A DNA stretch of 64,000 nucleotides from Burkholderiales bacterium RIFCSPLOWO2_02_FULL_57_36 (GCA_001770855.1 MESE01000142.1:124001-188000); one strand, 5' to 3'; shown: positions 1-9,547, counted from the first letter of the stretch. Numbers and translations: made by a program. The notes: generated by a model from the sequence alone, not told the origin.

Positions 1-1332
1 GAGTCCGAGCAGATGCATGCGCTGCCGGTCGTCGAGCAAAACGGTCGCCGGGTGCATCGATGGCATGCCCGGAACTTACCCATCATCCAGAATGAGCCGG
101 CTTCAGTGGATATGTTTCTCAGTACGCCGCGGCTGATTGCAAGCACATTCAAGGATTGGAGGCAGTTTGCCGCTGCTTACGAAGCACGTGCCCGGTCCAA
201 GACTGTAGTCACGCCGGTCATTGTACAAATGGCGGACCAGATTACACAAAACGTGGCAGAACCTTGGACGCAAGCCAGGCTGATTTATGAATGGGTGACG
301 AAGAACGTGCGGTATGTCGCTACCTGGATCGGTGCCGAAGGATGGGTGCCGCATGATGCCGAGTCGATACTGAGCAATCGTTACGGTGATTGCAAGGATC
401 ATGTGGTGCTGCTGAACGCACTGCTGGCAGCCAAGGGAATTACGTCGTCAACCGTATTGATCAACAGCGACAGAAGTTCTTATACGCTGCCATCGGTCGT
501 CTATCCTGCGTTCAATCACGTGATCACTTATTTGCCGGCTTTCGATCTTTATCTCGATTCAACTGCAGGATCGATCGTGCCCTTTGGCGTGTTGCCGCTC
601 TCAAATGCCGACAAACCGGTGATTCACACCACGCCATATGATGGCGTACGCCGCACTCCCATGGTAACGTCGCCGCACTTCTTCGCGAGCCGCGTGACAA
701 AAATGGTACTCACCGAAAACGGGTCGGCCTCGGCTGAGTTGGCCATTACGGCCAATGGCGTCGCGGCGATCGAGTTGCGTGAATTGCAGCGTTCGATCGG
801 GAGAAAAAAAGAGGCAGAATGGGTGCGCGAATTCCTCGATGGAAAAAATCTTGAGGGGGAAGGCACTATCTCATTCGAGGAAAGTAACGATGGCGCATCG
901 ATGACGATGCGCCTGAATGTCAGTATCAGCAATTTTCTGGCGATTTCCGACAATGGCACGATACCGTTGTCGCCGCTGCTGGTCGGGCCGATTGCATTCG
1001 ACACGCTTCGTGCCGTCTATAAACGGCCGTCACGTTTGCTGCCATACTGGTGTCCCGCTTGGACTTTGGACGACCGATATGAAATTCATGTGCCAAAGAA
1101 CATGAAGCTGATTCTGCCAAAAGGCAGGTCGATCAAGGAATCGGAATTTTCATATTCATCGCATTACGCGATTGACGGCAACAAGCTGACAGCAGTACGG
1201 CGTATGTCGATCGACAGACCGACGCTGGTATGCCAGCCCGGAGAGTATCCGGCCGGAAAATCGGCAATATTACGAATCGAGCGCGACTTGCGTGCGCAGA
1301 TCATTTACCAAGCTACCGAACAAACTCAATAA
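1..1332 (+). CDS. Transglutaminase-like domain protein, 5' end cut by window edge
   Basis: The reading frame is open from base 1 and the first ATG (position 13) lies in mid-protein, so the gene most likely starts upstream; 443 residues are visible. A transglutaminase core is clear: the Cys of a GDCKDH motif (391-393), the His of FNHV (517-519) and the Asp of LDST (556-558) make the usual triad. Family members of this type (DUF3857 plus transglutaminase) are exported or membrane-linked proteins of over 600 residues, which fits a missing N-terminal part. Their substrates are mostly unknown; they are thought to act as cysteine proteases or transferases rather than true transglutaminases. The next gene starts 12 bases after the stop, suggesting one transcript. 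Confidence 0.75.
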   Translation, partial: ESEQMHALPVVEQNGRRVHRWHARNLPIIQNEPASVDMFLSTPRLIASTFKDWRQFAAAYEARARSKTVVTPVIVQMADQITQNVAEPWTQARLIYEWVTKNVRYVATWIGAEGWVPHDAESILSNRYGDCKDHVVLLNALLAAKGITSSTVLINSDRSSYTLPSVVYPAFNHVITYLPAFDLYLDSTAGSIVPFGVLPLSNADKPVIHTTPYDGVRRTPMVTSPHFFASRVTKMVLTENGSASAELAITANGVAAIELRELQRSIGRKKEAEWVREFLDGKNLEGEGTISFEESNDGASMTMRLNVSISNFLAISDNGTIPLSPLLVGPIAFDTLRAVYKRPSRLLPYWCPAWTLDDRYEIHVPKNMKLILPKGRSIKESEFSYSSHYAIDGNKLTAVRRMSIDRPTLVCQPGEYPAGKSAILRIERDLRAQIIYQATEQTQ

Positions 1333-1344
1333 GCAAAGTGATCG

Positions 1345-3357
1345 ATGAATTTATTTTTTGAAGAGTCCGGCGATTTCAAGGCCGGCGTGGTGCTGTCGCA
1401 ACAAGGCGAGGCGTATCAGGTTGAGATGCAGACCGGCAAGCGCACCAAGGTGCGCGCCAAGGATGTTCTATTGCAGTTTGCATCGCCGGCGCCGCTTGAG
1501 TTGTTGAGCGAGGCGCAAGCGATCGCGAATGAAATCGAGCTCGAATTTTTGTGGGAAGTTGCGGGACAGGAAGAATTCGGATTCGCGGAATTGGGAAGCG
1601 AGTATTTCGGCCATGACCCAAAACCGCATGAGGCAGCCGGATTGCTGGTAAAACTGCATGCTGCGCCGATCTATTTTTACAAGAAGGGCAAAGGCCGCTA
1701 CAAGGCGGCCCCGGAAGCATCCCTCAAGGCTGCTTTGGCAGGCGTTGAAAAGAAAAAGCAGCAGGCATTGATCCAGGCGCAATATGTCGAAGAACTGAAG
1801 GCCAATCGTTTGCCGGCATCAATGAAAGCGATGACTTTGCAATTGCTGTTCAAGCCGGACAAAAACAGTATCGAATACAAGGCACTGGAGTCCGCGTGCA
1901 ATGAATTGCAAACGACGCCGCAACGCCTGATGCTTGCAGCCGGCGGTATCGGATCGCCGAAGGAATTGCACTTTTCAAAATTCCTGTTTGAGTGTTTTCC
2001 GAAAGGGACGGGCTTTCCAGCGATTTCGATACCGAAACCGCCATCGTTGCCGCTCGCTGATGTTCAGGCATTTTCGATTGACGACGTGACTACGACCGAG
2101 ATCGACGATGCTTTTTCTGTCGTGACGCTGGCCGACGGCAATGTGCGCATCGGCATCCATATTGCAGCGCCGGCACTCGGTATTCAGCGCAATGATGCTG
2201 TCGATGCGATTGCCAGGCAGCGCTTGTCCACGGTCTATATGCCGGGCGACAAGATCACGATGTTGCCGGATGCGTTGGTTGAAGCATTCACATTGGCTGA
2301 AGGAAAAACCTGTCCTGCCGTATCGCTGTACGCAACGCTCAATCCCCAAGACTGGTCGGTTGTCGGCATTGAAACCAAAGCCGAGGCGGTGCCGATCGCC
2401 GCCAATCTGCGGCATAACGATCTGGATGCGCACGTGACGGAAGAAAACCTGGCTGCCGGTGCCGGCGATTATTCGCACAAGGCGGATATCGCGTTGTTGT
2501 GGCAATGGGCGCAGGTGCTTGAAAAAGGCCGCATGACCAAGCGCGAAAGCTTTGGTCTGAAGCCGGAACAAACCAATCGCATCGATTTCAATTTTTATGT
2601 CGAAGATGATGTCGTCACCATTACCCGCCGCAAGCGCGGTGCACCGCTCGATAAGATTGTTGCCGAGCTGATGATTTTTGCCAATAGCAGTTGGGGAAAA
2701 CTGATGCATGAGCACGGCGTGCCCGGCATTTACCGCAGTCAGGGCGGCGGCGGTGGCGGCTGGGCCACGCGGATGCAGGTACGGATGGTGACGCACGCAG
2801 CACCGCATCAGGGGCTGGGCGTCGATCAATACGCATGGAGTACTTCGCCTTTGCGCCGTTACACCGATCTGGTCAATCAATGGCAGATTCTGGCATGCGT
2901 GCAGCACGGTGTAACGGCGCCATTGGTTGCGCCGTTCAAGCCGAAAGACGCAGATCTATTTGCGATCGTGTCCGCTTTCGATGGCGCCTACAGTGCCTAC
3001 GCCGATTTCCAGTCAACCATGGAACGCTACTGGTGTCTGCGCTGGCTCGAGCAGGAACAGGCGAAGCAGGTCGAAGCCGTGGTACTGAAAGAAGAAATAC
3101 TGCGGTTGGTGGATATTCCGCTAATCATCAAATTGCCGGGCATGCCTCAAGCGGCGCGCGGCGCGCAGGTCAGGCTGGATTTGCTGCGTTGGGATGAAGT
3201 GGATCTCGCCGTCGAAGCGCGCCTGCTCGAAATTGCCGCTGTATCCGATGTCGAACCGATAACCGATGAAGACGAGGAATTGGTCGATGCGATTGAATCG
3301 GGTGTCGAAACGACCATAATCGACAATACAGTGAACATTCCGTCGGCATCCGAGTGA
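1345..3357 (+). CDS. RNB-domain exoribonuclease (RNase II/R family)
   Basis: Predicted 3'-5' exoribonuclease of 670 residues acting on RNA in the cytoplasm. The RNB catalytic domain is marked by the acidic cluster D246...E252-I-D254-D255, which matches the four metal-binding acids of RNase II with Glu in place of one Asp, a common variant in this subfamily. The N-terminal part (about 1-235) replaces the standard cold-shock domains, and the C-terminal stretch from about 590 is the probable S1-like region, acidic at its very end. A glycine run lies near residue 470. The start has ATG 12 bases after the previous stop. It is followed by a tonB-like gene, aroE and mtgA on the same strand. This is the RNase II-like form usual in Burkholderiales, not full-length RNase R. 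Confidence 0.85.
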   Translation: MNLFFEESGDFKAGVVLSQQGEAYQVEMQTGKRTKVRAKDVLLQFASPAPLELLSEAQAIANEIELEFLWEVAGQEEFGFAELGSEYFGHDPKPHEAAGLLVKLHAAPIYFYKKGKGRYKAAPEASLKAALAGVEKKKQQALIQAQYVEELKANRLPASMKAMTLQLLFKPDKNSIEYKALESACNELQTTPQRLMLAAGGIGSPKELHFSKFLFECFPKGTGFPAISIPKPPSLPLADVQAFSIDDVTTTEIDDAFSVVTLADGNVRIGIHIAAPALGIQRNDAVDAIARQRLSTVYMPGDKITMLPDALVEAFTLAEGKTCPAVSLYATLNPQDWSVVGIETKAEAVPIAANLRHNDLDAHVTEENLAAGAGDYSHKADIALLWQWAQVLEKGRMTKRESFGLKPEQTNRIDFNFYVEDDVVTITRRKRGAPLDKIVAELMIFANSSWGKLMHEHGVPGIYRSQGGGGGGWATRMQVRMVTHAAPHQGLGVDQYAWSTSPLRRYTDLVNQWQILACVQHGVTAPLVAPFKPKDADLFAIVSAFDGAYSAYADFQSTMERYWCLRWLEQEQAKQVEAVVLKEEILRLVDIPLIIKLPGMPQAARGAQVRLDLLRWDEVDLAVEARLLEIAAVSDVEPITDEDEELVDAIESGVETTIIDNTVNIPSASE

Positions 3358-3423
3358 TTCAGGCTTAAAATTCTCGCGGAATTTGCCGGCCTTGCGTAAA
3401 ATCGATCGCCTTCGGCAACTTTC

Positions 3424-4338
3424 TTGACGGAACGCGTGAAGTTACTTTTTCAAAATCCTACCTTGGCTATTGCCATTACCGCATCGGTACTGGTGCATAG
3501 CGCATTGCTGGCAGTCCGGTTCGTGGCGCCGGACAGTTTTCGGTTCAAACCGGCTGATCCGGGACTGGAAGTCATTCTGGTAAATGCCAAGCACGACAAG
3601 AAGCCGGTCAAGGCGCAGGCTTTGGCGCAAGCCAATCTTGACGGCGGCGGCAATGCCAACGAAGGCCGGGCGAAATCGCCGCTGCCGGATTTGCGCAAGA
3701 GCGAAGATGGCGACAGCATCAAGGCCACCAGGCGCCGGCTTGCCGAACTCGAAGAACAGCAGCAAAAAATGCTGTCTCAAGTTGCCAGAAGTACGCCATT
3801 CTCAGCAACACCACTGACCGAAAAAGACAAACCGCGAGAAGTGCCTCCGCAGCCGGACGGGGCGGACCAGACTGATAGCGCCAAGGTGCTTGCGCGCATG
3901 GAAGCGGAGATCGCAAAAAATATCGAGGATTACAATAAACGTCCGAGAAAAACCTATATATCGCCTAGCACACGGGAAGTCGGCTATGCGATGTATTTCG
4001 ATACGGTGAGAAAGCGAATAGAAAAGATCGGGACGCTGAATTTTCCGCAGAAAAATGGAAAGAAATTGTATGGCGAATTGATTCTTTCGATTTCCATTTA
4101 CCAGGATGGATCGCTTTACAAGGCGGACGGCGACAACGGCGTTGTGATTGACCGCTCATCGGGCACGCCGGCGCTGGACGCGGCCGCTAAAAACATCGTG
4201 CGCAAGTCTGCTCCATTTGGCGTGTTCGCTAAAAGCATGCGGTCAACCGACAAAAATGATGTCTGGATCATGACAACCAGTTTTAAATTCACCCGCGATG
4301 ATGCACTTGAAGCCACTTTGCGCGGGAGTGGAAATTGA
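3424..4338 (+). CDS. TonB-like energy transducer protein
   Basis: A 304-residue protein with one N-terminal membrane anchor (about residues 14-35), a long charged and Pro-rich middle with a Glu/Gln-rich coiled-coil-like stretch (about 100-125), and a C-terminal TonB-type fold (about 185-290). TonB proteins pass proton-motive energy from ExbB/ExbD to outer-membrane receptors. No exbB or exbD is next to it, so its role may be another envelope function. The start is uncertain: TTG at 3424 or GTG at 3436, the latter giving a protein that begins MKLLFQNP. The stop overlaps the TTG start of aroE (TTGA), indicating translational coupling. Confidence 0.75.
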   Translation: MTERVKLLFQNPTLAIAITASVLVHSALLAVRFVAPDSFRFKPADPGLEVILVNAKHDKKPVKAQALAQANLDGGGNANEGRAKSPLPDLRKSEDGDSIKATRRRLAELEEQQQKMLSQVARSTPFSATPLTEKDKPREVPPQPDGADQTDSAKVLARMEAEIAKNIEDYNKRPRKTYISPSTREVGYAMYFDTVRKRIEKIGTLNFPQKNGKKLYGELILSISIYQDGSLYKADGDNGVVIDRSSGTPALDAAAKNIVRKSAPFGVFAKSMRSTDKNDVWIMTTSFKFTRDDALEATLRGSGN

Positions 4339-5159
4339 CGGATCAAACCGACCGTTATGCCGTGATCGGGAATCCGGTTGCCCATAGCAAGTCCCCGGAA
4401 ATTCATGCACGCTTTGCAGCGCAGACGCAACAGAGCCTGATTTATGAGCGCCTGCTCGCACCGCTGGACGGTTTTGCCGCGGCGGTACGCAGGTTTATTC
4501 AGGAAGGCGGTCGCGGCGCGAACGTTACCGTGCCATTCAAGCTGGAAGCGCACGCGTTGGCGACAGTGCTGACCGAGCGGGCGCAGGCGGCAGGCGCGGC
4601 CAATACGTTGAGGTTCGACGGAAATGCCATTCTCGGCGACAACACCGATGGCATCGGCTTGGTGACGGATATTGTGCGCAACGCGGGTGTGCCCGTGCAA
4701 GGCAAGAGAGTATTGCTGCTCGGCGCCGGCGGCGCGGCGCGCGGAGTCATCTTGCCGCTGTTATCAGAAAACCCGCTCAGCCTGACAATCGCCAATCGCA
4801 ACCATGCGAAGGCAGTCCAACTGGTGCAGGAGTTTTCGGCACAGCACAAAAATGTTCATGCGGATGATTTTACCGCCTTGCATGAACCATTCGATATCAT
4901 CATCAATGCTACCTCCGCCAGCTTGGCGGCGGAGGTTCCCCCGCTTTCTCCATCGGTATTCGGAAATGACACGCTTGCATATGACATGATGTACGGCAAA
5001 GAGCCGACGGTATTCATGCGTTTTGCGATGCAGCATGGGTCCATGGCGCGCGACGGCTTGGGCATGCTGGTCGAGCAGGCTGCCGAATCGTTTCTCCTTT
5101 GGCGCAATGTGCGGCCTGATACCGCTGCAGTATTCGCCCAATTGCGCGCAGCGCTTTAA
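4335..5159 (+). CDS. aroE: Shikimate dehydrogenase (NADP+)
   Basis: Reduces 3-dehydroshikimate to shikimate in the chorismate pathway; 274 residues, normal for AroE. The substrate-binding SKSP motif is near residue 17, the catalytic Lys sits in NVTVPFK (about residue 65), and a GAGGAARG dinucleotide loop is near 130. The start is TTG inside TTGA, overlapping the tonB-like stop by four bases; no better start exists before the conserved YAVIGNP strand. mtgA follows after 24 bases. Confidence 0.93.
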   Translation: MTDQTDRYAVIGNPVAHSKSPEIHARFAAQTQQSLIYERLLAPLDGFAAAVRRFIQEGGRGANVTVPFKLEAHALATVLTERAQAAGAANTLRFDGNAILGDNTDGIGLVTDIVRNAGVPVQGKRVLLLGAGGAARGVILPLLSENPLSLTIANRNHAKAVQLVQEFSAQHKNVHADDFTALHEPFDIIINATSASLAAEVPPLSPSVFGNDTLAYDMMYGKEPTVFMRFAMQHGSMARDGLGMLVEQAAESFLLWRNVRPDTAAVFAQLRAAL

Positions 5160-5183
5160 TCCAGACCGACCAGGCATCTACGA

Positions 5184-5879
5184 ATGAGAGTTTTACGCAA
5201 GGTATTTTTATGGCTGATCATCGCGCCGCTTGTCATCGTGTTACTGATTCAGATGTATTTCTTTCTGCAGATATGGTGGTGGGTCGACCATAATCCCGGC
5301 TCGACCAGTTTCATGCGGCGGCAGCTGTCCGTACTGCAGGAAAAAAATCCCAATGCAAATCTGAAGCATCAATGGGTGTCTTACCAACGCATATCCAACA
5401 ATTTAAAAAGAGCGATCATTGCGTCGGAAGACTCAAATTTTTCCGGCCATCCGGGTGTCGACTGGGAAGCACTGCAAAAAGCGTATGAGAAAAATACCAG
5501 GAAGGGCAAGGTGATCGCGGGCGGTTCGACGATTACGCAACAGCTTGCAAAGAACCTCTTTCTAACCGGGGAACGCAGTTATCTACGCAAGGCGCAGGAA
5601 TTCGTGATTACTTACATGCTTGAATTCTGGATGGATAAAGAGCGAATATTCGAGATATATCTCAATGTCGCGGAATGGGGCACCGGCGTCTTTGGCGCCG
5701 AGGCGGCGGCCAGGCATTATTTCGGCGTTTCTGCCGCCCAACTGAGTTCAGGCCAGGGTGCCCGTCTCGCGGTAATGCTGCCGAATCCACGTTTTTTTGA
5801 AAAACGCCCGGGGTCCGGTTATCTTGCGCGACGTACTAGCCTGATTCTGCGGCGTATGGGCTCGGCTGATCTTCCGTAA
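5184..5879 (+). CDS. mtgA: Monofunctional biosynthetic peptidoglycan transglycosylase
   Basis: Polymerises lipid II into glycan strands in the periplasm. 231 residues, typical for MtgA. An N-terminal membrane anchor (about residues 8-30) is followed by the GT51 domain, with the catalytic Glu in a SEDSNF motif (about residue 82), the conserved GGSTITQQ box and the RKAQE box. No transpeptidase domain follows, which separates it from class A penicillin-binding proteins. Last gene of the rnb-tonB-aroE-mtgA run; the next 509 bases have no convincing gene. Confidence 0.95.
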   Translation: MRVLRKVFLWLIIAPLVIVLLIQMYFFLQIWWWVDHNPGSTSFMRRQLSVLQEKNPNANLKHQWVSYQRISNNLKRAIIASEDSNFSGHPGVDWEALQKAYEKNTRKGKVIAGGSTITQQLAKNLFLTGERSYLRKAQEFVITYMLEFWMDKERIFEIYLNVAEWGTGVFGAEAAARHYFGVSAAQLSSGQGARLAVMLPNPRFFEKRPGSGYLARRTSLILRRMGSADLP

Positions 5880-6129
5880 GTTCATCACTGCAATTTTTGC
5901 AAAGCGGCAGTGCGGTCATATATTCCGCTGAGAGTGTGTTTCCGAATACGAAATATGCCCAGCATTCGCATGGAAGGAGCCGGATTTTCCTTGCCAAACG
6001 ACGGCTTCTCTCGCTTCACCACTCGACTTCGGAAGAAATTGAAAAGCATCCTCGCCGGCCGGGAAATGCGCTACCTCGGCGCTTGCCTGTCTCGTCCGTT
6101 ATCAGTACACTTGCGCTGTTTTCGTTTGC

Positions 6130-6159
6130 GGAGACCCGTCTTGGGTAGTCCTTTTTTTA
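6130..6159 (+). terminator. Possible Rho-independent terminator
   Basis: A short imperfect hairpin (arms around accc at 6134-6137 and gggt at 6143-6146, extended by gga/tcc outside with a bulge) is followed by a run of seven T at 6152-6158. It lies about 250 bases after the mtgA stop, so it would end either a long mtgA transcript or a separate short one. The stem is weak. Confidence 0.4.
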
Positions 6160-6299
6160 TTTTGCGAGCCGTCATTGGGCGGCCTGCCGGCGAGATAGCG
6201 CTTTAACGCGAGCTTGTACAAAGCGCCTCTCGCCGTATATCGGTGAGCGGGCGCGTCCAGGCCAATTTCTTGGCCGCGTTCCCTAAAATTTATCCAGAT

Positions 6300-6319
6300 T
6301 TGCAGAGCTTGCTCTGCAA
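6300..6319. repeat. 9-bp perfect inverted repeat
   Basis: Arms of 9 bases (6300-6308 and 6311-6319) around a 2-base centre, built on gcagagc/gctctgc. It lies 14 bases before the larger dyad upstream of corA, so the two could be operator sites or successive RNA hairpins. Confidence 0.6.
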
Positions 6320-6332
6320 CTGAACTGCGCGT

Positions 6333-6376
6333 CCGCGTCACTGACAGCACCGGTGCCGGTGCTGTCAGTGACGCGG
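6333..6376. repeat. 21-bp perfect inverted repeat in the corA leader
   Basis: Two 21-base arms (6333-6353 and 6356-6376) are exact reverse complements around a 2-base centre. The right arm ends two bases before the corA ribosome site (aggag at 6379-6383). As RNA it would form a very stable hairpin next to the start; as DNA it could be an operator. It has no T-run, so it is not an ordinary terminator. Confidence 0.8.
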
Positions 6377-6388
6377 CCAGGAGAGCAT

Positions 6389-7354
6389 ATGATTAATGTA
6401 TTTGTCTTGCAAAACGGACGGCTTAACCAGGTCAACATCGAAAGCCGGCACGACCTCGAGAATGCCGCACCGGTATGGGTCGATCTCACCGAGCCGAACG
6501 ACGATGAGCGTGATTGGGTAAAGAGCATCTATGGCGTCACCTTACCTGACGAAGACGAGGTAAAGGATATTGAGGCGTCTGCGCGTTATTACGAGGCAGA
6601 AAACGGCGATCTCCATCTGCGTACCGATTTTCTTCTGGAGGAAGATGACGGCCCGTCACGCGTAATTACCGTTGCTTTCATTCTCGCGAAAAACATGCTG
6701 TTTTCCGTGCATACGGATGATCTGCCGGTATTTCGGCTGGTACGGATGCGCGCACGGTCAAGGCCCGGGTCGATCACGGACTACAAGGATGTGCTGCTCG
6801 ACCTTTATGCGACCGACGCGGAATACTCTGCGGATGCACTGGAAGGCATCTACCAGAATCTTGAAGAAGTCAGCCGCAGCGTGTTGCAGAAAGACTTTAC
6901 CGATCAGGATGCGGCGGTCTCGCTGAATGCAATGGCGCGCGAAGAAGATTTGAACGGCCGGATTCGGCGCAACATGATGGATACGCGCCGCGCAGTGAGT
7001 TTTTTAATGCGCGGCCGCCTGTTGAATGCGGACCAGTTCGAAGAAGCAAGGCAAATCTTGCGCGATATCGAGTCGCTTGACGGACACACCGCTTTCTTGT
7101 TCGACAAGATCAACTTTTTGATGGACGCAACCGTCGGTTTCATCAACATCAACCAAAACAAGATTATCAAGATCTTCTCGGTCGCATCGGTTGCTTTCCT
7201 GCCGCCGACTTTGATTGCGAGCATTTACGGCATGAACTTCAAGATATTGCCTGAGTTGAGCTGGAATTTCGGCTATCCGTTCTCGATCGCGCTCATGGTG
7301 ATCTCCGCCGTCACGCCATTCTGGTATTTCCGCAAGCGCGGCTGGCTCAAGTAA
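6389..7354 (+). CDS. corA: Magnesium/cobalt transport protein CorA
   Basis: Inner-membrane Mg2+ (and Co2+/Ni2+) channel, normally a homopentamer. 321 residues with the large acidic cytoplasmic N-terminal domain and two C-terminal membrane helices. The signature GMN motif is intact at residues 281-283, at the end of the first helix. ATG at 6389 is chosen because aggag lies six bases before it; an upstream GTG at 6353 falls inside the large dyad and is unlikely. It stands alone, converging with hemL, and its leader carries the 44-bp dyad, so leader-based control is plausible. Confidence 0.95.
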   Translation: MINVFVLQNGRLNQVNIESRHDLENAAPVWVDLTEPNDDERDWVKSIYGVTLPDEDEVKDIEASARYYEAENGDLHLRTDFLLEEDDGPSRVITVAFILAKNMLFSVHTDDLPVFRLVRMRARSRPGSITDYKDVLLDLYATDAEYSADALEGIYQNLEEVSRSVLQKDFTDQDAAVSLNAMAREEDLNGRIRRNMMDTRRAVSFLMRGRLLNADQFEEARQILRDIESLDGHTAFLFDKINFLMDATVGFININQNKIIKIFSVASVAFLPPTLIASIYGMNFKILPELSWNFGYPFSIALMVISAVTPFWYFRKRGWLK

Positions 7355-7362
7355 CGCCACTA

Positions 7363-7386
7363 CCCGAGAGCGTTGGCACTCTTGGG
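7363..7386. terminator. Hairpin between convergent corA and hemL
   Basis: Eight-base arms (7363-7370 and 7379-7386, one G-T pair) with an 8-base loop fill most of the 52-base gap between the two convergent stops. There is no T-run on either side, so it would be at best a weak or Rho-assisted end signal. Confidence 0.35.
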
Positions 7387-7406
7387 CGGCAGCGTTGCTG
7401 ACGGAA

Positions 7407-8690
7407 TCAAGCGATGCGGGTAAATGCGACGCGCGCCGCGCTTATCGTCGCATCAATCGCGGCATCATCATGCTGTGCCGACACAAAACCCGCTTCGAAT
7501 GCCGATGGAGCAAGATACACGCCGGCATCCAGCATCGCATGGAAGAATGTGTTGAACCTGGATTTGTCACACATCATCATCTCGGCATAAGTGCCTGGGA
7601 TATCCGATGCAAAATAAAGGCCGAACATACCTCCAATCGCATCGGCAGAGAAGGTCACGCCGGATTCCCTGGCAGCTTGTGAAAGCCCTTGTACAAGCTT
7701 GGTTGTCTGCGCTCCTAGCGCTTCGTAAAAACCGGGCTCCTGAATCAGCTTGAGCGTCGTCATTCCGGCAGCGACCGCCACTGGATTGCCGGAAAGCGTT
7801 CCGGCCTGATAAACCGAACCGAGCGGCGCCAGGTGCTGCATCAAATCCGCACGACCACCGAACGCGGCGACCGGCAAGCCGCCGCCGATGACTTTGCCCA
7901 ATACAGTCAGGTCGGGTGCGATGCCATAAACTGCTTGGGCGCCGCCTAATGCAACACGAAAACCCGACATCACTTCATCGAAGATCAATACAGCCCCGAA
8001 CTGGCTGCACAGACGGCGCATCGTCTGCAAAAATTCCGGCGTCGCGCGAAGCAGGTTCATGTTGCCGGCAACCGGTTCGACAATCACGCATGCGATCGAA
8101 TCGCCCATTTTTGCAAACACATCTTCCAGTTGCTGCGGATCGTTGTAATCAAGCACCAAGGTATGTTTGGCAAAGTCTTCCGGAACACCAGCCGAGGTTG
8201 GATTGCCGAAGGTCAGCAAACCGCTGCCGGCCTTGACCAGCAAGGAGTCGGCATGGCCGTGGTAACACCCTTCGAATTTGATGATTGTGTCGCGACCGGT
8301 CGCACCACGCGCCAGGCGCAGGGCGCTCATTGCCGCTTCCGTGCCGCTGGATACCAGTCGAACCTGTTCGATGGATGGAAGCAGCCGACAAATCTCCTCT
8401 GCCATCTCGATTTCGCCTTCGGTCGGTGCGCCGAAGCTCAAGCCGCGTGCGGCGGCGTCCTGTACCGCCTTGACTACCACCGGATGCGCGTGGCCCACAA
8501 TTGCCGGCCCCCATGAGCCGATGTAATCGATATAGCGCTTGCCATCGGCATCCCAAAAATAGGGGCCTTCCGCGCGGGTGATGAATCGCGGCGTACCGCC
8601 AACTGAGCGAAATGCCCGAACCGGCGAGTTGACGCCGCCTGGCGTAGTGCGCTGCGCGCGTTCAAAAAGAGAGTCGTTCTTGGATGTCAT
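7407..8690 (-). CDS. hemL: Glutamate-1-semialdehyde 2,1-aminomutase
   Basis: PLP enzyme that converts glutamate-1-semialdehyde to 5-aminolevulinate in the C5 route of tetrapyrrole synthesis. 427 residues from the ATG at 8690, giving the MTSKND start typical of the family; a farther in-frame ATG at 8717 would add nine poorly conserved residues. The N-terminal [11 protein letters not shown] box is present, and the PLP Lys (K266) lies in a GKVIGGG motif. It follows the thiD-like gene by 23 bases on the same strand, so the two are probably co-transcribed. Confidence 0.96.
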   Translation of the reverse strand: MTSKNDSLFERAQRTTPGGVNSPVRAFRSVGGTPRFITRAEGPYFWDADGKRYIDYIGSWGPAIVGHAHPVVVKAVQDAAARGLSFGAPTEGEIEMAEEICRLLPSIEQVRLVSSGTEAAMSALRLARGATGRDTIIKFEGCYHGHADSLLVKAGSGLLTFGNPTSAGVPEDFAKHTLVLDYNDPQQLEDVFAKMGDSIACVIVEPVAGNMNLLRATPEFLQTMRRLCSQFGAVLIFDEVMSGFRVALGGAQAVYGIAPDLTVLGKVIGGGLPVAAFGGRADLMQHLAPLGSVYQAGTLSGNPVAVAAGMTTLKLIQEPGFYEALGAQTTKLVQGLSQAARESGVTFSADAIGGMFGLYFASDIPGTYAEMMMCDKSRFNTFFHAMLDAGVYLAPSAFEAGFVSAQHDDAAIDATISAARVAFTRIA

Positions 8691-8713
8691 GCAATGTATC
8701 GTATCGTGGGAAA

Positions 8714-9547
8714 TCAATCGGGATCAGGAATGTCGTCAGGGTCGCGTGCCCAAAAATATCGATCTGGTATGAGTTTGCCCATCCCCAGGCGCTGTGCATG
8801 GGAAAGAGCAGCCATGGTAAATTCCTGCGCTTCAAAAACCGCTTCGGGCACGTCCAGCCCATTCGCCAGCATTCCGGCGATGGTCGCCGACAGTGTATTG
8901 CCAACACCGCTGAACGAGCCTGATTGGCGCGGCCAGTTATCCTGGCGTACGATGCCGGCGTCGCTGAACAGCGTATTCGTCACATCGTGTACATCGCCGG
9001 GTGTGCCGGTAACAAACAGATATTCGCACCCCAGATCAATCAGGCGCATCGCATCCAGCGCCATCGTATCTTCGTTAGACGGTTCACGCCAAGTTTCAGC
9101 AAAGCGTGCCAATTCCACTGCAGACAACAGCAGTAACGTCGTCTGTGGAATCAGGAGTTCTCTGGTGGCGATCAACAGATCGTCAGCATCCGGCCCTTGG
9201 TCGGGTATCGAGCTGCTGAATGGATCGAGTATCAATGGAATATCGGGATAATCAGAAACGATTTCCGCAATCACGGAAACATTCTCGATACTGCCGAGCA
9301 CACCGACCTTGAAGGCAGCTACCGGCATGTCCTCAAGCACGACACGGGCCTGATCGGCGACCCAATCCGCCTCGATAACCTGCATGTCTTCAACGCGGGC
9401 CGTATCTCCGATCAGGATCGCCGTGACCACTGAAAGTCCGTGGCAACCCATCGCAGCAAACGAAGCGAGATCAGCCTGAATCCCGATCGCTCCGACCGGA
9501 TCGGATGCACCAAAGGCCAAAATGAGGGGAGAAGTTTGGTTTTGCAC
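8714..9547 (-). CDS. thiD: Hydroxymethylpyrimidine/phosphomethylpyrimidine kinase-like protein
   Basis: 277-residue ribokinase-fold protein of the ThiD family, which phosphorylates HMP and HMP-P for thiamine synthesis. The family pattern is clear at GIQADL (about residues 22-27) and the KVGVLGS strand, but two sites differ from the textbook enzyme: the Gly-rich GSDSGGGAG loop is [10 protein letters not shown], and the catalytic loop normally GTGC or GxGD reads GVGN, placing Asn at residue 217. It may be a diverged kinase with another substrate or weak activity. It is divergent from the rubredoxin gene (53-base gap) and upstream of hemL. Confidence 0.8.
   Translation of the reverse strand: MQNQTSPLILAFGASDPVGAIGIQADLASFAAMGCHGLSVVTAILIGDTARVEDMQVIEADWVADQARVVLEDMPVAAFKVGVLGSIENVSVIAEIVSDYPDIPLILDPFSSSIPDQGPDADDLLIATRELLIPQTTLLLLSAVELARFAETWREPSNEDTMALDAMRLIDLGCEYLFVTGTPGDVHDVTNTLFSDAGIVRQDNWPRQSGSFSGVGNTLSATIAGMLANGLDVPEAVFEAQEFTMAALSHAQRLGMGKLIPDRYFWARDPDDIPDPD

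Larger units (their letters stand above)
5880..6388 (+). other. 509-bp gap without a convincing gene, rich in inverted repeats
   Basis: Short open frames here (for example 5910-6206) have no recognisable domain, no good ribosome site and an Arg-rich composition typical of chance frames. What is visible: a terminator-like hairpin with a T-run near 6130-6159, a small dyad at 6260-6275 (arms ggccaa/ttggcc), a 9-bp dyad at 6300-6319 and a perfect 21-bp dyad at 6333-6376. The corA ribosome site comes right after the last. A regulatory leader or small RNA is possible. Confidence 0.6.

Noticed and set aside
1975..2907. 310-codon - strand frame inside the RNB nuclease gene
   Set aside because: Antisense shadow of a conserved catalytic domain; no start signal or family.
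5910..6206. 98-codon frame in the gap before corA
   Set aside because: Overlaps a terminator-like element, has no ribosome site and no recognisable similarity.
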